From an uncultured Alphaproteobacteria bacterium (GTDB lineage Bacteria > Pseudomonadota > Alphaproteobacteria > Rs-D84): a stretch of 64,000 nt of DNA. The translations under genes and the position numbers were made by a program. The notes under the pieces are model-generated. The model saw only the letters and a list, made by a program, of their open reading frames with translations. It had not been told where the DNA came from and ran no database searches. The DNA lies in assembly GCA_934255455.1 (NCBI GenBank), contig CAKQNS010000001.1:62001-126000 (forward strand), given 5' to 3'. This document shows positions 24,256-31,980 of this stretch, in pieces. Numbering within the stretch: position 1 is the first letter of the stretch; the number at the start of each line of letters is the position of its first letter.

Positions 24256-24379
24256 TCGGGACGCAAATCACCGTAACGGGGGTTTGAACCGCAGTGCAAA
24301 GGCGGAATAACGCCGGTCGCCGAATGGCGATTGCACCAGGTCGGTGCGCGTATGCGCACCAATCCCGAACCGCCGATTC
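24256..24379 (+). ncRNA. Candidate structured RNA of unknown class
   Basis: This gene-free stretch folds well by eye. A stem GGGGTT/AATCCC encloses a three-way unit: GTGCAA/TTGCAC closes over two hairpins, GGCG-GAATAA-CGCC and CGCC-GAAT-GGCG. Next to it is a long hairpin GGTGCGC-GTAT-GCGCACC. A strong terminator follows at 24380. A weak TATATT box lies just upstream (24250). The sequence lacks SRP, tmRNA, RNase P and 6S hallmarks. It could be a small RNA or a leader whose gene would be the OmpA lipoprotein at 24503. Confidence 0.5.
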
Positions 24380-24408
24380 AACCGCCACCTGTGGCGGTTT
24401 AATTTTTA
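24380..24408 (+). terminator. Terminator of the structured-RNA candidate
   Basis: AACCGCC and GGCGGTT form the stem, followed by TAATTTTT. Confidence 0.8.
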
Positions 24409-24445
24409 TCGCGGCGGAGCGCCAGCGGAGACGGATGCTCTCTCA
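24409..24445. repeat. Dispersed intergenic repeat cluster 7
   Basis: A single GCGGCGGAGCGCCAGCGGAG module with flanking ACGGATGCTCTCT. Confidence 0.7.
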
Positions 24446-24502
24446 TTTCTTGCGTGCGGGATTTTTTATGCTACAATGTTCCCCGAACAAGGAGAAATTA
24501 TA

Positions 24503-25150
24503 ATGAAAAAATATGCAATTTTAGCGGCACTGGCAACCGTGTTGTCAGGATGCGCAACCACAAACCCCTACACGGGCGAGGCCCAAACATCCAAGGCCGT
24601 ATGGGGCACCGCAATCGGTGCGGCAACGGGCGCGGCGACCGGCGCATTGGTATCTGGTAATCGTGGCAAGGGCGCATTGGTTGGCGGTTTGGCTGGTGCG
24701 GCCGTTGGTGGCGGCGTTGGTTACTATCTGGATGTGCAAGAGGCCGAACTGCGTCAAGAATTGGCATCGACCGGTGTCAGCGTCGTCCGTAATGGCGACA
24801 GCATTCGTCTGATTATGCCGGGCAATATCACATTCAAGACAGATTCTGCGGACATCAATGCGGGATTTTATGCAACATTGAACTCGGTCGCCAAGGTTTT
24901 GAATAAATACAGCAATTCAACCGTTATGGTGTCGGGCTTTACCGACAGCACGGGCAGTGCGGAATACAACCAGACACTGTCGCGTAATCGCGCAAACGCA
25001 GTTGCCGCGTACTTGCAAGGCCAGGGTGTCAAGGCATCGCGTTTTGAAATTCTGGGCATGGGATCGTCCAATCCAATCGCGTCAAATGCCGATGCGGCTG
25101 GCCGTCAGCAAAACAGACGTGTTGAAATCAAAATTATTCCAAATAAATAA
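24503..25150 (+). CDS. OmpA-family lipoprotein, YiaD-like
   Basis: The 215-aa protein starts with a lipoprotein signal (ILAALATVLSGC, lipobox LSGC). A glycine-zipper segment follows (GAATGAATGALVSG and GGLAGAAVGGGVGYYL), then a C-terminal OmpA domain with VSGFTDSTGSAEYNQTLSRN and QQNRRVEIKI that binds peptidoglycan. This arrangement is that of YiaD-type outer membrane lipoproteins. The ATG at 24503 follows AAGGAGAAATT. It is the second of three OmpA-domain lipoproteins in the window. A terminator shared with rlmN follows. Confidence 0.85.
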   Translation: MKKYAILAALATVLSGCATTNPYTGEAQTSKAVWGTAIGAATGAATGALVSGNRGKGALVGGLAGAAVGGGVGYYLDVQEAELRQELASTGVSVVRNGDSIRLIMPGNITFKTDSADINAGFYATLNSVAKVLNKYSNSTVMVSGFTDSTGSAEYNQTLSRNRANAVAAYLQGQGVKASRFEILGMGSSNPIASNADAAGRQQNRRVEIKIIPNK

Positions 25151-25182
25151 AAAACGGGGCATTCGCCCCGTTTTTTTATTTG
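25149..25182. terminator. Bidirectional terminator between OmpA lipoprotein and rlmN
   Basis: A CGGGGC/GCCCCG stem with A- and T-runs on both sides serves two convergent genes. Confidence 0.85.
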
Positions 25183-26282
25183 CCGGCGTTATTTAACCGT
25201 AATTGCCCACATGCCGATCCGATGTCGCTGCCGCGTTCGCGACGAATACGCGCATGAATCCCGTTTTTAATCAATATATCCTGGAAACGGTGCACGGCAT
25301 TGCCCGATGGCGACGCGAAATCGCGTTCATCAACCGCGTTCCACGGTATTAAATTCACCATGCAATTTTTCCCGCGCAACAGTTCTGATAACTTTTCGGC
25401 ATATTCCGGCGTGCAGTTAAACAGTTCCACATCGCCATTGGCATTTCTGCGCGCCAATAAAATATATTCAATCATCAGTTGGCGATTATGCAGGGCGGTA
25501 AATTCGTCTGCGGCGGCCAATACATCTGCCAATTTATATTTATTATTTATCGGCATAATTTGACCGCGTAATTCGTCGGTCGGCGCGTGCAGTGATATTG
25601 CCAAATTGATTGGTCGACCCCATGCAATCAGTTCGCGTATTCCCGGCACAACCCCGCATGTGGAAACGGTAATTCGACGCCACCCGATACCCATATCGCG
25701 ATTCGCGCGCTCGCAAAATCCAATAACATTTTCCGTATTTTGTAATGGTTCGCCCGTGCCCATAACAACAATATGTGATACATCGCCATTATTTGCATCC
25801 CCATTTGCATGAATAGGACGCGCGCGTGCCGCATCACGGTCGCGACGCAATTCCCATTGGGCAACCAAGATTTGTGAAAATATTTCGTCTGCGGTTAAAT
25901 TCCGTTTCAGTCCCAACAGTGTGCTGGCACAGAATTTACATCCCATGGCGCAACCGGCCTGGGAACTGACGCATACGCTGTTGCCGTACGATGTGCGCAT
26001 CAGCACGCATTCAATCTGTTCGCAATCGTTCAGTTCCAGCAAGAATTTTGTTGTTTCGCCGTCGGTTGATTCCAATTTCTTTACAATTTTCACCGGCAAT
26101 GTTTGCGCCACCGCGTCCAAATCATGACGCAGCGCATCGGGCAGATTTTTCATCACAGAAAAATCAGGCGCACCCCGATTTAACCACTCGCGAATTTGTT
26201 TTGCGCGGAAACGCGGCTGGCCCATATCGGTTATGAATTTTTCCAATTCGCCATCGGTAAAACTAAATAAAATCGGTTTCAT
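25176..26282 (-). CDS. rlmN: 23S rRNA/tRNA adenine-C2 methyltransferase RlmN
   Basis: RlmN is a radical-SAM enzyme that methylates A2503 of 23S rRNA and A37 of some tRNAs. The 368-aa product has the CxxxCxxC cluster motif in CAMGCKFCAS near residue 115, the GTGEPLQN motif, SLHAPTDELRGQIMPIN, and the C-terminal GSDIGSACGQLR holding one of the paired catalytic cysteines; the other lies in NGIHARIRRE's vicinity by family alignment. The start overlaps the surA-like stop by four bases (ATGA), so it is the last gene of the lptF-lptD-surA-like-rlmN operon. Confidence 0.93.
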   Translation of the reverse strand: MKPILFSFTDGELEKFITDMGQPRFRAKQIREWLNRGAPDFSVMKNLPDALRHDLDAVAQTLPVKIVKKLESTDGETTKFLLELNDCEQIECVLMRTSYGNSVCVSSQAGCAMGCKFCASTLLGLKRNLTADEIFSQILVAQWELRRDRDAARARPIHANGDANNGDVSHIVVMGTGEPLQNTENVIGFCERANRDMGIGWRRITVSTCGVVPGIRELIAWGRPINLAISLHAPTDELRGQIMPINNKYKLADVLAAADEFTALHNRQLMIEYILLARRNANGDVELFNCTPEYAEKLSELLRGKNCMVNLIPWNAVDERDFASPSGNAVHRFQDILIKNGIHARIRRERGSDIGSACGQLRLNNAGK

Positions 26283-27109
26283 AATTTGTATTTGTCGTCG
26301 TTTATAACAATAACTGCCTTGCGGCGCAATTGTTTCAGTTGCTGATCGGCAATAAACATTGCCTGTTTGAATGTGGCGTTTTGTTTGATTATGTCGTCCA
26401 GTTTGCCGTATTCGGCCGTTTTTTTCGTGTTGCAGACCAATAATACCGAACCATCAACCACCGGTGACCAGGCGAGAAGCGGCAGCGTTGCCACACGCGC
26501 GCGAATATCGGCGGACAATTCGTATTGCAATGCGGTGAATTTCTGTGGTGCACCGCCCAAATTTTCGGCCATTTTAATCGCGTCATCACACGATTTTGGC
26601 GTGGTCAGTTTTGCCGCAACATCGGTCGGAATATCAACCAGACGCACAATCGTCATTTCAATTGGCAACCCGGTTTCGCGCGCGATGTTTGCGCGTTCTG
26701 TGGCAATATCATCGGCGGAAATATCAACGGTTGGCATAATGGTGCGCCCAACAATCATTTGCCATGCAATTTCCGCGCGCAATGCACTGCGTGCCATTTC
26801 GCGTTCACTTTCGGTTAAATCGCCCAGATTCATTTTCTTTAATTCGTTGTTTACAACAGAATCTTCGGGGACGGCGTGAAAATTTTTGGCATATTCGGTT
26901 TTGACATAATCGTCAATTATGCTCTGTAATGCGACACGGCGGTTGTCGGTCGATGTTTTGCCCTGGCGCGACATCAGTTTTACGCGTGCGGTAATATCGG
27001 TGTCGGTAATTGGTGTGCCGCCGACAGATGCGACAACCGTCGCCGCGTGCGCGGTGCCAAAAACGGTGCAAGTGCACATTGCAATCGCCAACATAAATGT
27101 ACGCTTCAT
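26279..27109 (-). CDS. SurA-like periplasmic chaperone (SurA_N domain)
   Basis: The 276-aa secreted protein starts with a signal peptide (MLAIAMCTCTVFGTAHA) and has the SurA/PpiC N-terminal pattern: VVASVGGTPITDTDITARVK, then QSIIDDYVKTEYAKNF and a helical domain. After residue 160 a parvulin-like stretch (EMTIVRLVDIPTDVAAKL) lacks the usual catalytic pattern, so it may be a chaperone without isomerase activity. SurA folds outer-membrane proteins including LptD, and the gene lies 19 bases downstream of lptD, as in most proteobacteria. Confidence 0.8.
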   Translation of the reverse strand: MKRTFMLAIAMCTCTVFGTAHAATVVASVGGTPITDTDITARVKLMSRQGKTSTDNRRVALQSIIDDYVKTEYAKNFHAVPEDSVVNNELKKMNLGDLTESEREMARSALRAEIAWQMIVGRTIMPTVDISADDIATERANIARETGLPIEMTIVRLVDIPTDVAAKLTTPKSCDDAIKMAENLGGAPQKFTALQYELSADIRARVATLPLLAWSPVVDGSVLLVCNTKKTAEYGKLDDIIKQNATFKQAMFIADQQLKQLRRKAVIVINDDKYKL

Positions 27110-27128
27110 GTGTTTATCCCCCTGGACT

Positions 27129-29141
27129 TTAATATTTTTGACCTTCGATACTCATTCCAAAACGGAATTGGAATGTGGTTGTGCCGACATAATCGTCCTT
27201 TATCGCATTATCACGGCGGTATTCCACCGACAGGTAATAGCACGGATGGTTATAGAATATGCCGCCCGTATGACGTTGGAAATCACCGTAGGTTGCATTG
27301 TATATGGAATTAAAGCGCACCGACCAACGGTTTGTCAATTTGATACCAAACCCAGCCATCAATTCGTTTATATTGTCGTCGCGTGTGTATGTGTCGGTGA
27401 ACTGTTGTGACCAAATGTGGCCAATGTCCAAATATGTGCCGCCGTTGCCAATGATTGCCGATGTTTCCATGTGGCGCAGCGACAGGTCGTTTTGCCCCAG
27501 GCGGAAACGACTGGTCACACTCAGCCAATCGCCATTGTCAAACGCAATTCGGCCAACATAGTCCGATGCGCCGTTGCGGAAACCACTGTTTGGGTCGGTT
27601 GCGTCGCGTTCCTGGAAATCGTATGTTTGGCCCAAAAACGCCTCGACCGTGCGGCCATCGTTCGTGAATGCCGACCAGCGCATACCATAATCGGCATAAT
27701 TGCCATTTTCCCACAAATCCAACCCAGAAAAACGATTATTTGAAAACAGTGTCGCATCCGACAGCAACGCACCAACCGAATCATTTGTCGTGGCAAATTT
27801 TTCATCGGATGTACGACGCATAATGGTCAAACGCGCACGCGGTTCAATAACCTGGGTCCATGTTTGTGACGGTCTGTACAGTGGCAGACCCCATTCAACA
27901 TAACCACTGGGCAAGAAACGATTTTTTAATCCGGAAAAATGTTCGCCATTTACCAATTCGGTGTTGTCAAAATTATATACATCGTATCTGGCGTCCAAAC
28001 TGAGTGTTAAACGGTTGCCACCCCACAATGTCCACGGTGATGTTATGCGTGCGTCGCCAATCATACGCTGGGACGCGGTGCCAGAACCAGATATCCCCAA
28101 AACATCGGCATTAAATGTTGCGTATGTTTCGGCAAATATGGGTGCTGTTTGTGTTGTTGCGCGAATGTTCGGCAAAATATTGCCCGATGGTGCAACCCAA
28201 TGCCCGGCGGTGGAACGCAATTCCTGGAATATATGTGCATCGGCAACGACATAACTGCTTTGCCCGAACAGTTCCAATTTAGCGCCCGAATCCAAATATG
28301 GTTGGTCGGCATAGAATCCGTATTTCTGTAAATATGTTTTATCCGATGCGCGTTCCAAAAATATTGTTGCACGTGCGTTTTCACCCAATTCTATTACATC
28401 ATCGTTAAATATGTGCCAACGGTTTTCGCCATCGCGATTATGGGTAAAAGAACCGTTGGTACGAAATTCGGCATGGTCCAGATTCAATCGGTGTTCCAAT
28501 TGGAATAATGGGTTTTCCTGGGTTAAATATGACAATGTAAATGTCATATCGTGGGTTTCAGATAAAAACACATATACCGGAACATTTATCTGGGTGCCCA
28601 TTTTGTTGGTTGATTTAAAATCAGGCGTTAAAAAACCAGACTTATGTTTCACCCCCGGATCCGGCATTTCAAAAAACGGAAACCAAAACACCGGCAAATG
28701 ATATGCCCAAAACACTGGGTTATAGAATTTCAGCATTCGGTCGTCCATATTATGAACGATTTTTGTGGCACTTACCTGCCATGCATCACCTAACGCATCA
28801 CAATTATCGCATGCGGTAAACATTGCATCGCGCGCAATTGTTTTATCGCCATCACGTGTTATGTTTTCTGATTCAATATACACATGTTGCCCCAGCCAGA
28901 TTTTGATTTCATCCCCCGACAAGTTGCCACCATCTTTTGATATATATGAATCAACCAGGGTTAAACGCTGGCCCGATGTGTTGGTGATTTCGGTGTTGCC
29001 CGATGTTTTTATTGATTCTGATTTAACATCATATTCAATCTTTTTCGCGGTAATGGTTTTGGGGGCATTTGGGTCAATGCCGATTGCCAGCGCCGACGCA
29101 CCGTACATACAGATTGCAAAGATTGGAATTATTTGTTTCAT
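27129..29141 (-). CDS. lptD: LPS-assembly protein LptD
   Basis: LptD is the outer-membrane barrel that inserts lipopolysaccharide. The 670-aa precursor has a signal peptide (IIPIFAICMYGASALA), an OstA/LptA-like N-terminal domain (ITAKKIEYDVKSESIKTSGN) and a large barrel with the conserved PVFWFPFFEMPDPGVKHKSG segment near residue 150. The chain ends in a strand pattern (TTFQFRFGMS). One Cys pair (ACDNCDALG) is visible near residue 113, not the full four-cysteine set of E. coli. It overlaps lptF by four bases and precedes surA-like and rlmN genes. Confidence 0.92.
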   Translation of the reverse strand: MKQIIPIFAICMYGASALAIGIDPNAPKTITAKKIEYDVKSESIKTSGNTEITNTSGQRLTLVDSYISKDGGNLSGDEIKIWLGQHVYIESENITRDGDKTIARDAMFTACDNCDALGDAWQVSATKIVHNMDDRMLKFYNPVFWAYHLPVFWFPFFEMPDPGVKHKSGFLTPDFKSTNKMGTQINVPVYVFLSETHDMTFTLSYLTQENPLFQLEHRLNLDHAEFRTNGSFTHNRDGENRWHIFNDDVIELGENARATIFLERASDKTYLQKYGFYADQPYLDSGAKLELFGQSSYVVADAHIFQELRSTAGHWVAPSGNILPNIRATTQTAPIFAETYATFNADVLGISGSGTASQRMIGDARITSPWTLWGGNRLTLSLDARYDVYNFDNTELVNGEHFSGLKNRFLPSGYVEWGLPLYRPSQTWTQVIEPRARLTIMRRTSDEKFATTNDSVGALLSDATLFSNNRFSGLDLWENGNYADYGMRWSAFTNDGRTVEAFLGQTYDFQERDATDPNSGFRNGASDYVGRIAFDNGDWLSVTSRFRLGQNDLSLRHMETSAIIGNGGTYLDIGHIWSQQFTDTYTRDDNINELMAGFGIKLTNRWSVRFNSIYNATYGDFQRHTGGIFYNHPCYYLSVEYRRDNAIKDDYVGTTTFQFRFGMSIEGQKY

Positions 29142-30196
29142 TTTCTGTACAGGGCAAACACCAAAATAATTAAAACGGCCATTTGAGCCAATGCCAATAT
29201 GCCAAAATCGGTCAGACTGGTCACCATATTAGATGCCGACATAAACCCGGCCATAACCACAGCCATTGCGGCAACCGCCAATGCGGGCGCAAAACTGGCC
29301 CGGCGACGCAACAATGACGAGCGCAACAAAAACAATGTGCACAGCACCGTCAAAATCAAATTCATTACCGGCCCCAGAAAACGCGAACATAATTCGGACA
29401 AAACCTGTTTATGCTGGCGCGCAGATGGTGCGTCCAATACTGATTTTACCAATTGTATTGTCGGTACACGCCGCACGCGGAATCCGTCGTCACCACCGCG
29501 GTCGGCAACATTCAAATCCATATCAAATGTATCAAATGTTCCGGTTGTCATGGCATCGCCACGCGCCTGTAATGAACCGTTTGTCATAACAATGGACAGC
29601 CCCCGCGTGGTGGATACCAATTTACCCTTTTCTGCAAAAATGGTCAGTGGTGATTTTTCATCACGCATATCGGATAACATTACCTGGGACAGGTCGTGTC
29701 CCGACACCTTGTCCACATAGACGACCAGACCATCGGCCAATTGTGTGAATGCCGATTCCTGTAATTTCATGTGGGCCAAACCATAACGCAGGTTCCATTG
29801 CACACTGTAAAATTTTGCCTGGGTCACGGGCACAATCCACAAATTCAACACAAAATGCACAATGGTCAATACGATTGCCAAACCGATTGCCGGGCGTGCC
29901 AATTGACGCGGCGACAGACCAACCGACGCCATAACGGTGATTTCATTATCTGAAATCAGTTTATTATAAACATAAATAACGGCGATGAACGCCACGAACG
30001 GAACGATAATAGAAATAATGAACGGCACCATCAACACCGTCATACCCAAAAAATTGGTCATATTGATGCCATAGTTTAACAAGAATTTTAACATGGACAT
30101 AATTTGAACCATCCACGCCAATCCTGTCAGCACCAACAACAGCATAACAAACATCATAACCAATTGGCGCGAAAAATATCTGTTCAGTATTTTCAT
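29138..30196 (-). CDS. lptF: LPS export ABC transporter permease LptF (YjgP/YjgQ family)
   Basis: This permease of the LptBFG complex extracts lipopolysaccharide from the inner membrane. The 352-aa chain starts MKILNRYFSRQLVMMFVMLL, and the first half has three membrane helices with ISDNEITVMASVGLSPRQLA, the coupling region of the family. A periplasmic beta-jellyroll region follows and three helices end the chain. I chose the ATG at 30196 because it begins the conserved N-terminus; the frame is open 12 codons further. Usually lptF and lptG are adjacent; only one permease gene is here, so lptG must be elsewhere. Which of the two paralogues this is remains less certain. Confidence 0.85.
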   Translation of the reverse strand: MKILNRYFSRQLVMMFVMLLLVLTGLAWMVQIMSMLKFLLNYGINMTNFLGMTVLMVPFIISIIVPFVAFIAVIYVYNKLISDNEITVMASVGLSPRQLARPAIGLAIVLTIVHFVLNLWIVPVTQAKFYSVQWNLRYGLAHMKLQESAFTQLADGLVVYVDKVSGHDLSQVMLSDMRDEKSPLTIFAEKGKLVSTTRGLSIVMTNGSLQARGDAMTTGTFDTFDMDLNVADRGGDDGFRVRRVPTIQLVKSVLDAPSARQHKQVLSELCSRFLGPVMNLILTVLCTLFLLRSSLLRRRASFAPALAVAAMAVVMAGFMSASNMVTSLTDFGILALAQMAVLIILVFALYRK

Positions 30197-30253
30197 GGTT
30201 TCCAGTATAAATCGCAAAAGCAAGGTCGTCAAATAATATATTGTTATTTTTCC

Positions 30254-30281
30254 TTGCTTTCTGGCGATTCGTTGATATAAT
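30254..30281 (+). promoter_or_regulatory. Promoter of the nusA-infB transcript
   Basis: TTGCTT and TATAAT are separated by 16 bases in the gap between lptF and nusA. Confidence 0.6.
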
Positions 30282-30308
30282 CAGTGTGTTCTTAAAAAAG
30301 TTTTTTTA

Positions 30309-30336
30309 GGGGCGGGGTTGAAGAAACCCCGCCCTT
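30309..30336 (+). promoter_or_regulatory. GC-rich leader hairpin upstream of nusA
   Basis: GGGGCGGGG pairs with CCCCGCCC around a TTGAAGAAA loop, 37 bases before nusA. It lacks a T-run after it, so it is more likely a leader structure or processing site than a terminator. Confidence 0.55.
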
Positions 30337-30372
30337 ATAAATAAAGACATATAACAAACAAGGAGAAAACAA

Positions 30373-31914
30373 ATGTCTTTTGTTTCTATGCCCCGTCAAG
30401 ATTTGTTGTTGGCCATTGATTCTTTGGCCCAGGACAAACAGATTGACCGTGAAATAGTTATTGAATCATTAGAGGCCGCCATTGCCAAAATTGCCAAGCA
30501 TAAATATGGCGAAGAATTTAATATCACGGCGTCTATTGACCGTAAAAATGGGGCTATATATGTCAAACGATTGTTCGATGTAATTGAAAGTCCGGCCGCG
30601 GCGGGTGACGAATATGACCCGAATACCATGCTGACGGTCCAACAGGCGAAAAAATATGCCGCAAATCCGGTGGTTGGCGACACGGTCGAAGATGCGTTGC
30701 CAGAACCAGAATTTGGCCGTATGGCGTTTCAGACCGCAAAACAGATTATGACCGCGCGCGTGCGTGACGCGGAAAAGGGCCGTCAATACGAAGAATTCAA
30801 AGACAACATCGGCGACATTGTATCGGGTGTTGTTAAACGCATTGAATTCGGCAATGTTTTTGTTGATATCAATGGCAAGGCCGAAGGCTATATCAAGGGC
30901 AGCGAACTGATTCCGGGCGAACGTCTGGCGGTGGGTGACCGTGTGCGTGCATTGATTATGGATGTTGCGCGTTCTAATACCGGTCCACAGATTTTCTTGA
31001 CCCGTACGCACCCGATGTTTATGGAAAAATTGTTTGTCCAAGAAGTGCCCGAAATTTACGAAGGTGTTATTAAAATTAAATCTGTGTCGCGCGCACCGGG
31101 TTCGCACGCGAAAATTGCCGTTGAAACCCAGGATCCATCCATTGACGCGGTTGGTATGACCGTTGGTATCAAGGGAACCCGTATCCAGCCGGTTATCAAC
31201 GAATGCCACGGCGAAAAGATTGATGTTATTTTGTATTCCGAAGACCCGGCGGTGTTCATTGTCAATGCGATGCAACCGGCCAAGGTTGCCAAAATTATTG
31301 TTGACGAAGACACCCGCAGTGCGGCCGTTGTCGTGAATGAAGATCAACAATCGCTGGCGATTGGACGCCGTGGTCAAAATGTTCGTTTGGCATCACAATT
31401 GACGGGTTGGAACATTGATGTTATGAACGAGGCCGAAGAACAAGAACGTCGCGCCAAAGAATTCAAAGAAAAGACAGAATTGTTCATCCGTGCATTGGAT
31501 GTTGATGAAATGATTGCGCACCTGTTGATTACCGAGGGGTTCCGTACCGTTGAGGAAATCGCGTTTGTTGATGCGTCTGAATTGGAATCTATCGAAGGTT
31601 TCAACCCAGATTTGGCGGTCGAATTGCAGAACCGCGCGAAATCTTATTTGACCCGGGTCGAACAAGAATACATTGACAACGGTCATGCGCTGGGGATGGC
31701 GGACGATTTGTTGAAATTTGATTTTATCAAACGTCCAATCATTATGAAACTGGGTGAAAACGGTATTAAATCATTGTCTGATTTGGCCGATTTGGCAACC
31801 GATGAATTGGTTGAAATCTTGGGCGAAGACACAATGTCAACGCGTCTGGCCGGTCGCGTTATTATGAAGGCACGTGAATTGGCGTATGGCATAACCCAGG
31901 GTGATGCGGAATAA
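30373..31914 (+). CDS. nusA: Transcription termination/antitermination protein NusA
   Basis: NusA modulates RNA polymerase pausing, termination and rRNA antitermination. The 513-aa product has the N-terminal polymerase-binding domain, an S1 domain (GDIVSGVVKRIEFGNVFVDI near residue 155), two KH domains (GTRIQPVINECHGEKIDV and GRRGQNVRLASQLTGW), and C-terminal helix-hairpin-helix repeats (HLLITEGFRTVEEIA and LDVDEM regions), as in alphaproteobacteria. The ATG follows AAGGAGAAAACAA. The rimP gene that normally precedes it is missing. Confidence 0.96.
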   Translation: MSFVSMPRQDLLLAIDSLAQDKQIDREIVIESLEAAIAKIAKHKYGEEFNITASIDRKNGAIYVKRLFDVIESPAAAGDEYDPNTMLTVQQAKKYAANPVVGDTVEDALPEPEFGRMAFQTAKQIMTARVRDAEKGRQYEEFKDNIGDIVSGVVKRIEFGNVFVDINGKAEGYIKGSELIPGERLAVGDRVRALIMDVARSNTGPQIFLTRTHPMFMEKLFVQEVPEIYEGVIKIKSVSRAPGSHAKIAVETQDPSIDAVGMTVGIKGTRIQPVINECHGEKIDVILYSEDPAVFIVNAMQPAKVAKIIVDEDTRSAAVVVNEDQQSLAIGRRGQNVRLASQLTGWNIDVMNEAEEQERRAKEFKEKTELFIRALDVDEMIAHLLITEGFRTVEEIAFVDASELESIEGFNPDLAVELQNRAKSYLTRVEQEYIDNGHALGMADDLLKFDFIKRPIIMKLGENGIKSLSDLADLATDELVEILGEDTMSTRLAGRVIMKARELAYGITQGDAE

Positions 31915-31980
31915 TAAAAAACATGGTGCAGGCTGGTCACCGGTTTGCATCACAAAAAACTTGTGAACACGGGGAAAAAA

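Noticed and set aside
24256..24408. SRP RNA, tmRNA or RNase P RNA
   Set aside because: The GGTCCGGAAGGAAGCA-type SRP core, the tRNA-like tmRNA ends and the RNase P core motifs are not found.
30309..30336. Transcription terminator upstream of nusA
   Set aside because: The stem is strong but no T-run follows and a promoter lies before it, so it would block its own gene.
30469..31377. A long open frame (302 codons) on the minus strand opposite nusA
   Set aside because: nusA is clearly the coding strand with all domains; the antisense frame is His/Arg/Asn-rich and is a by-product of codon bias.
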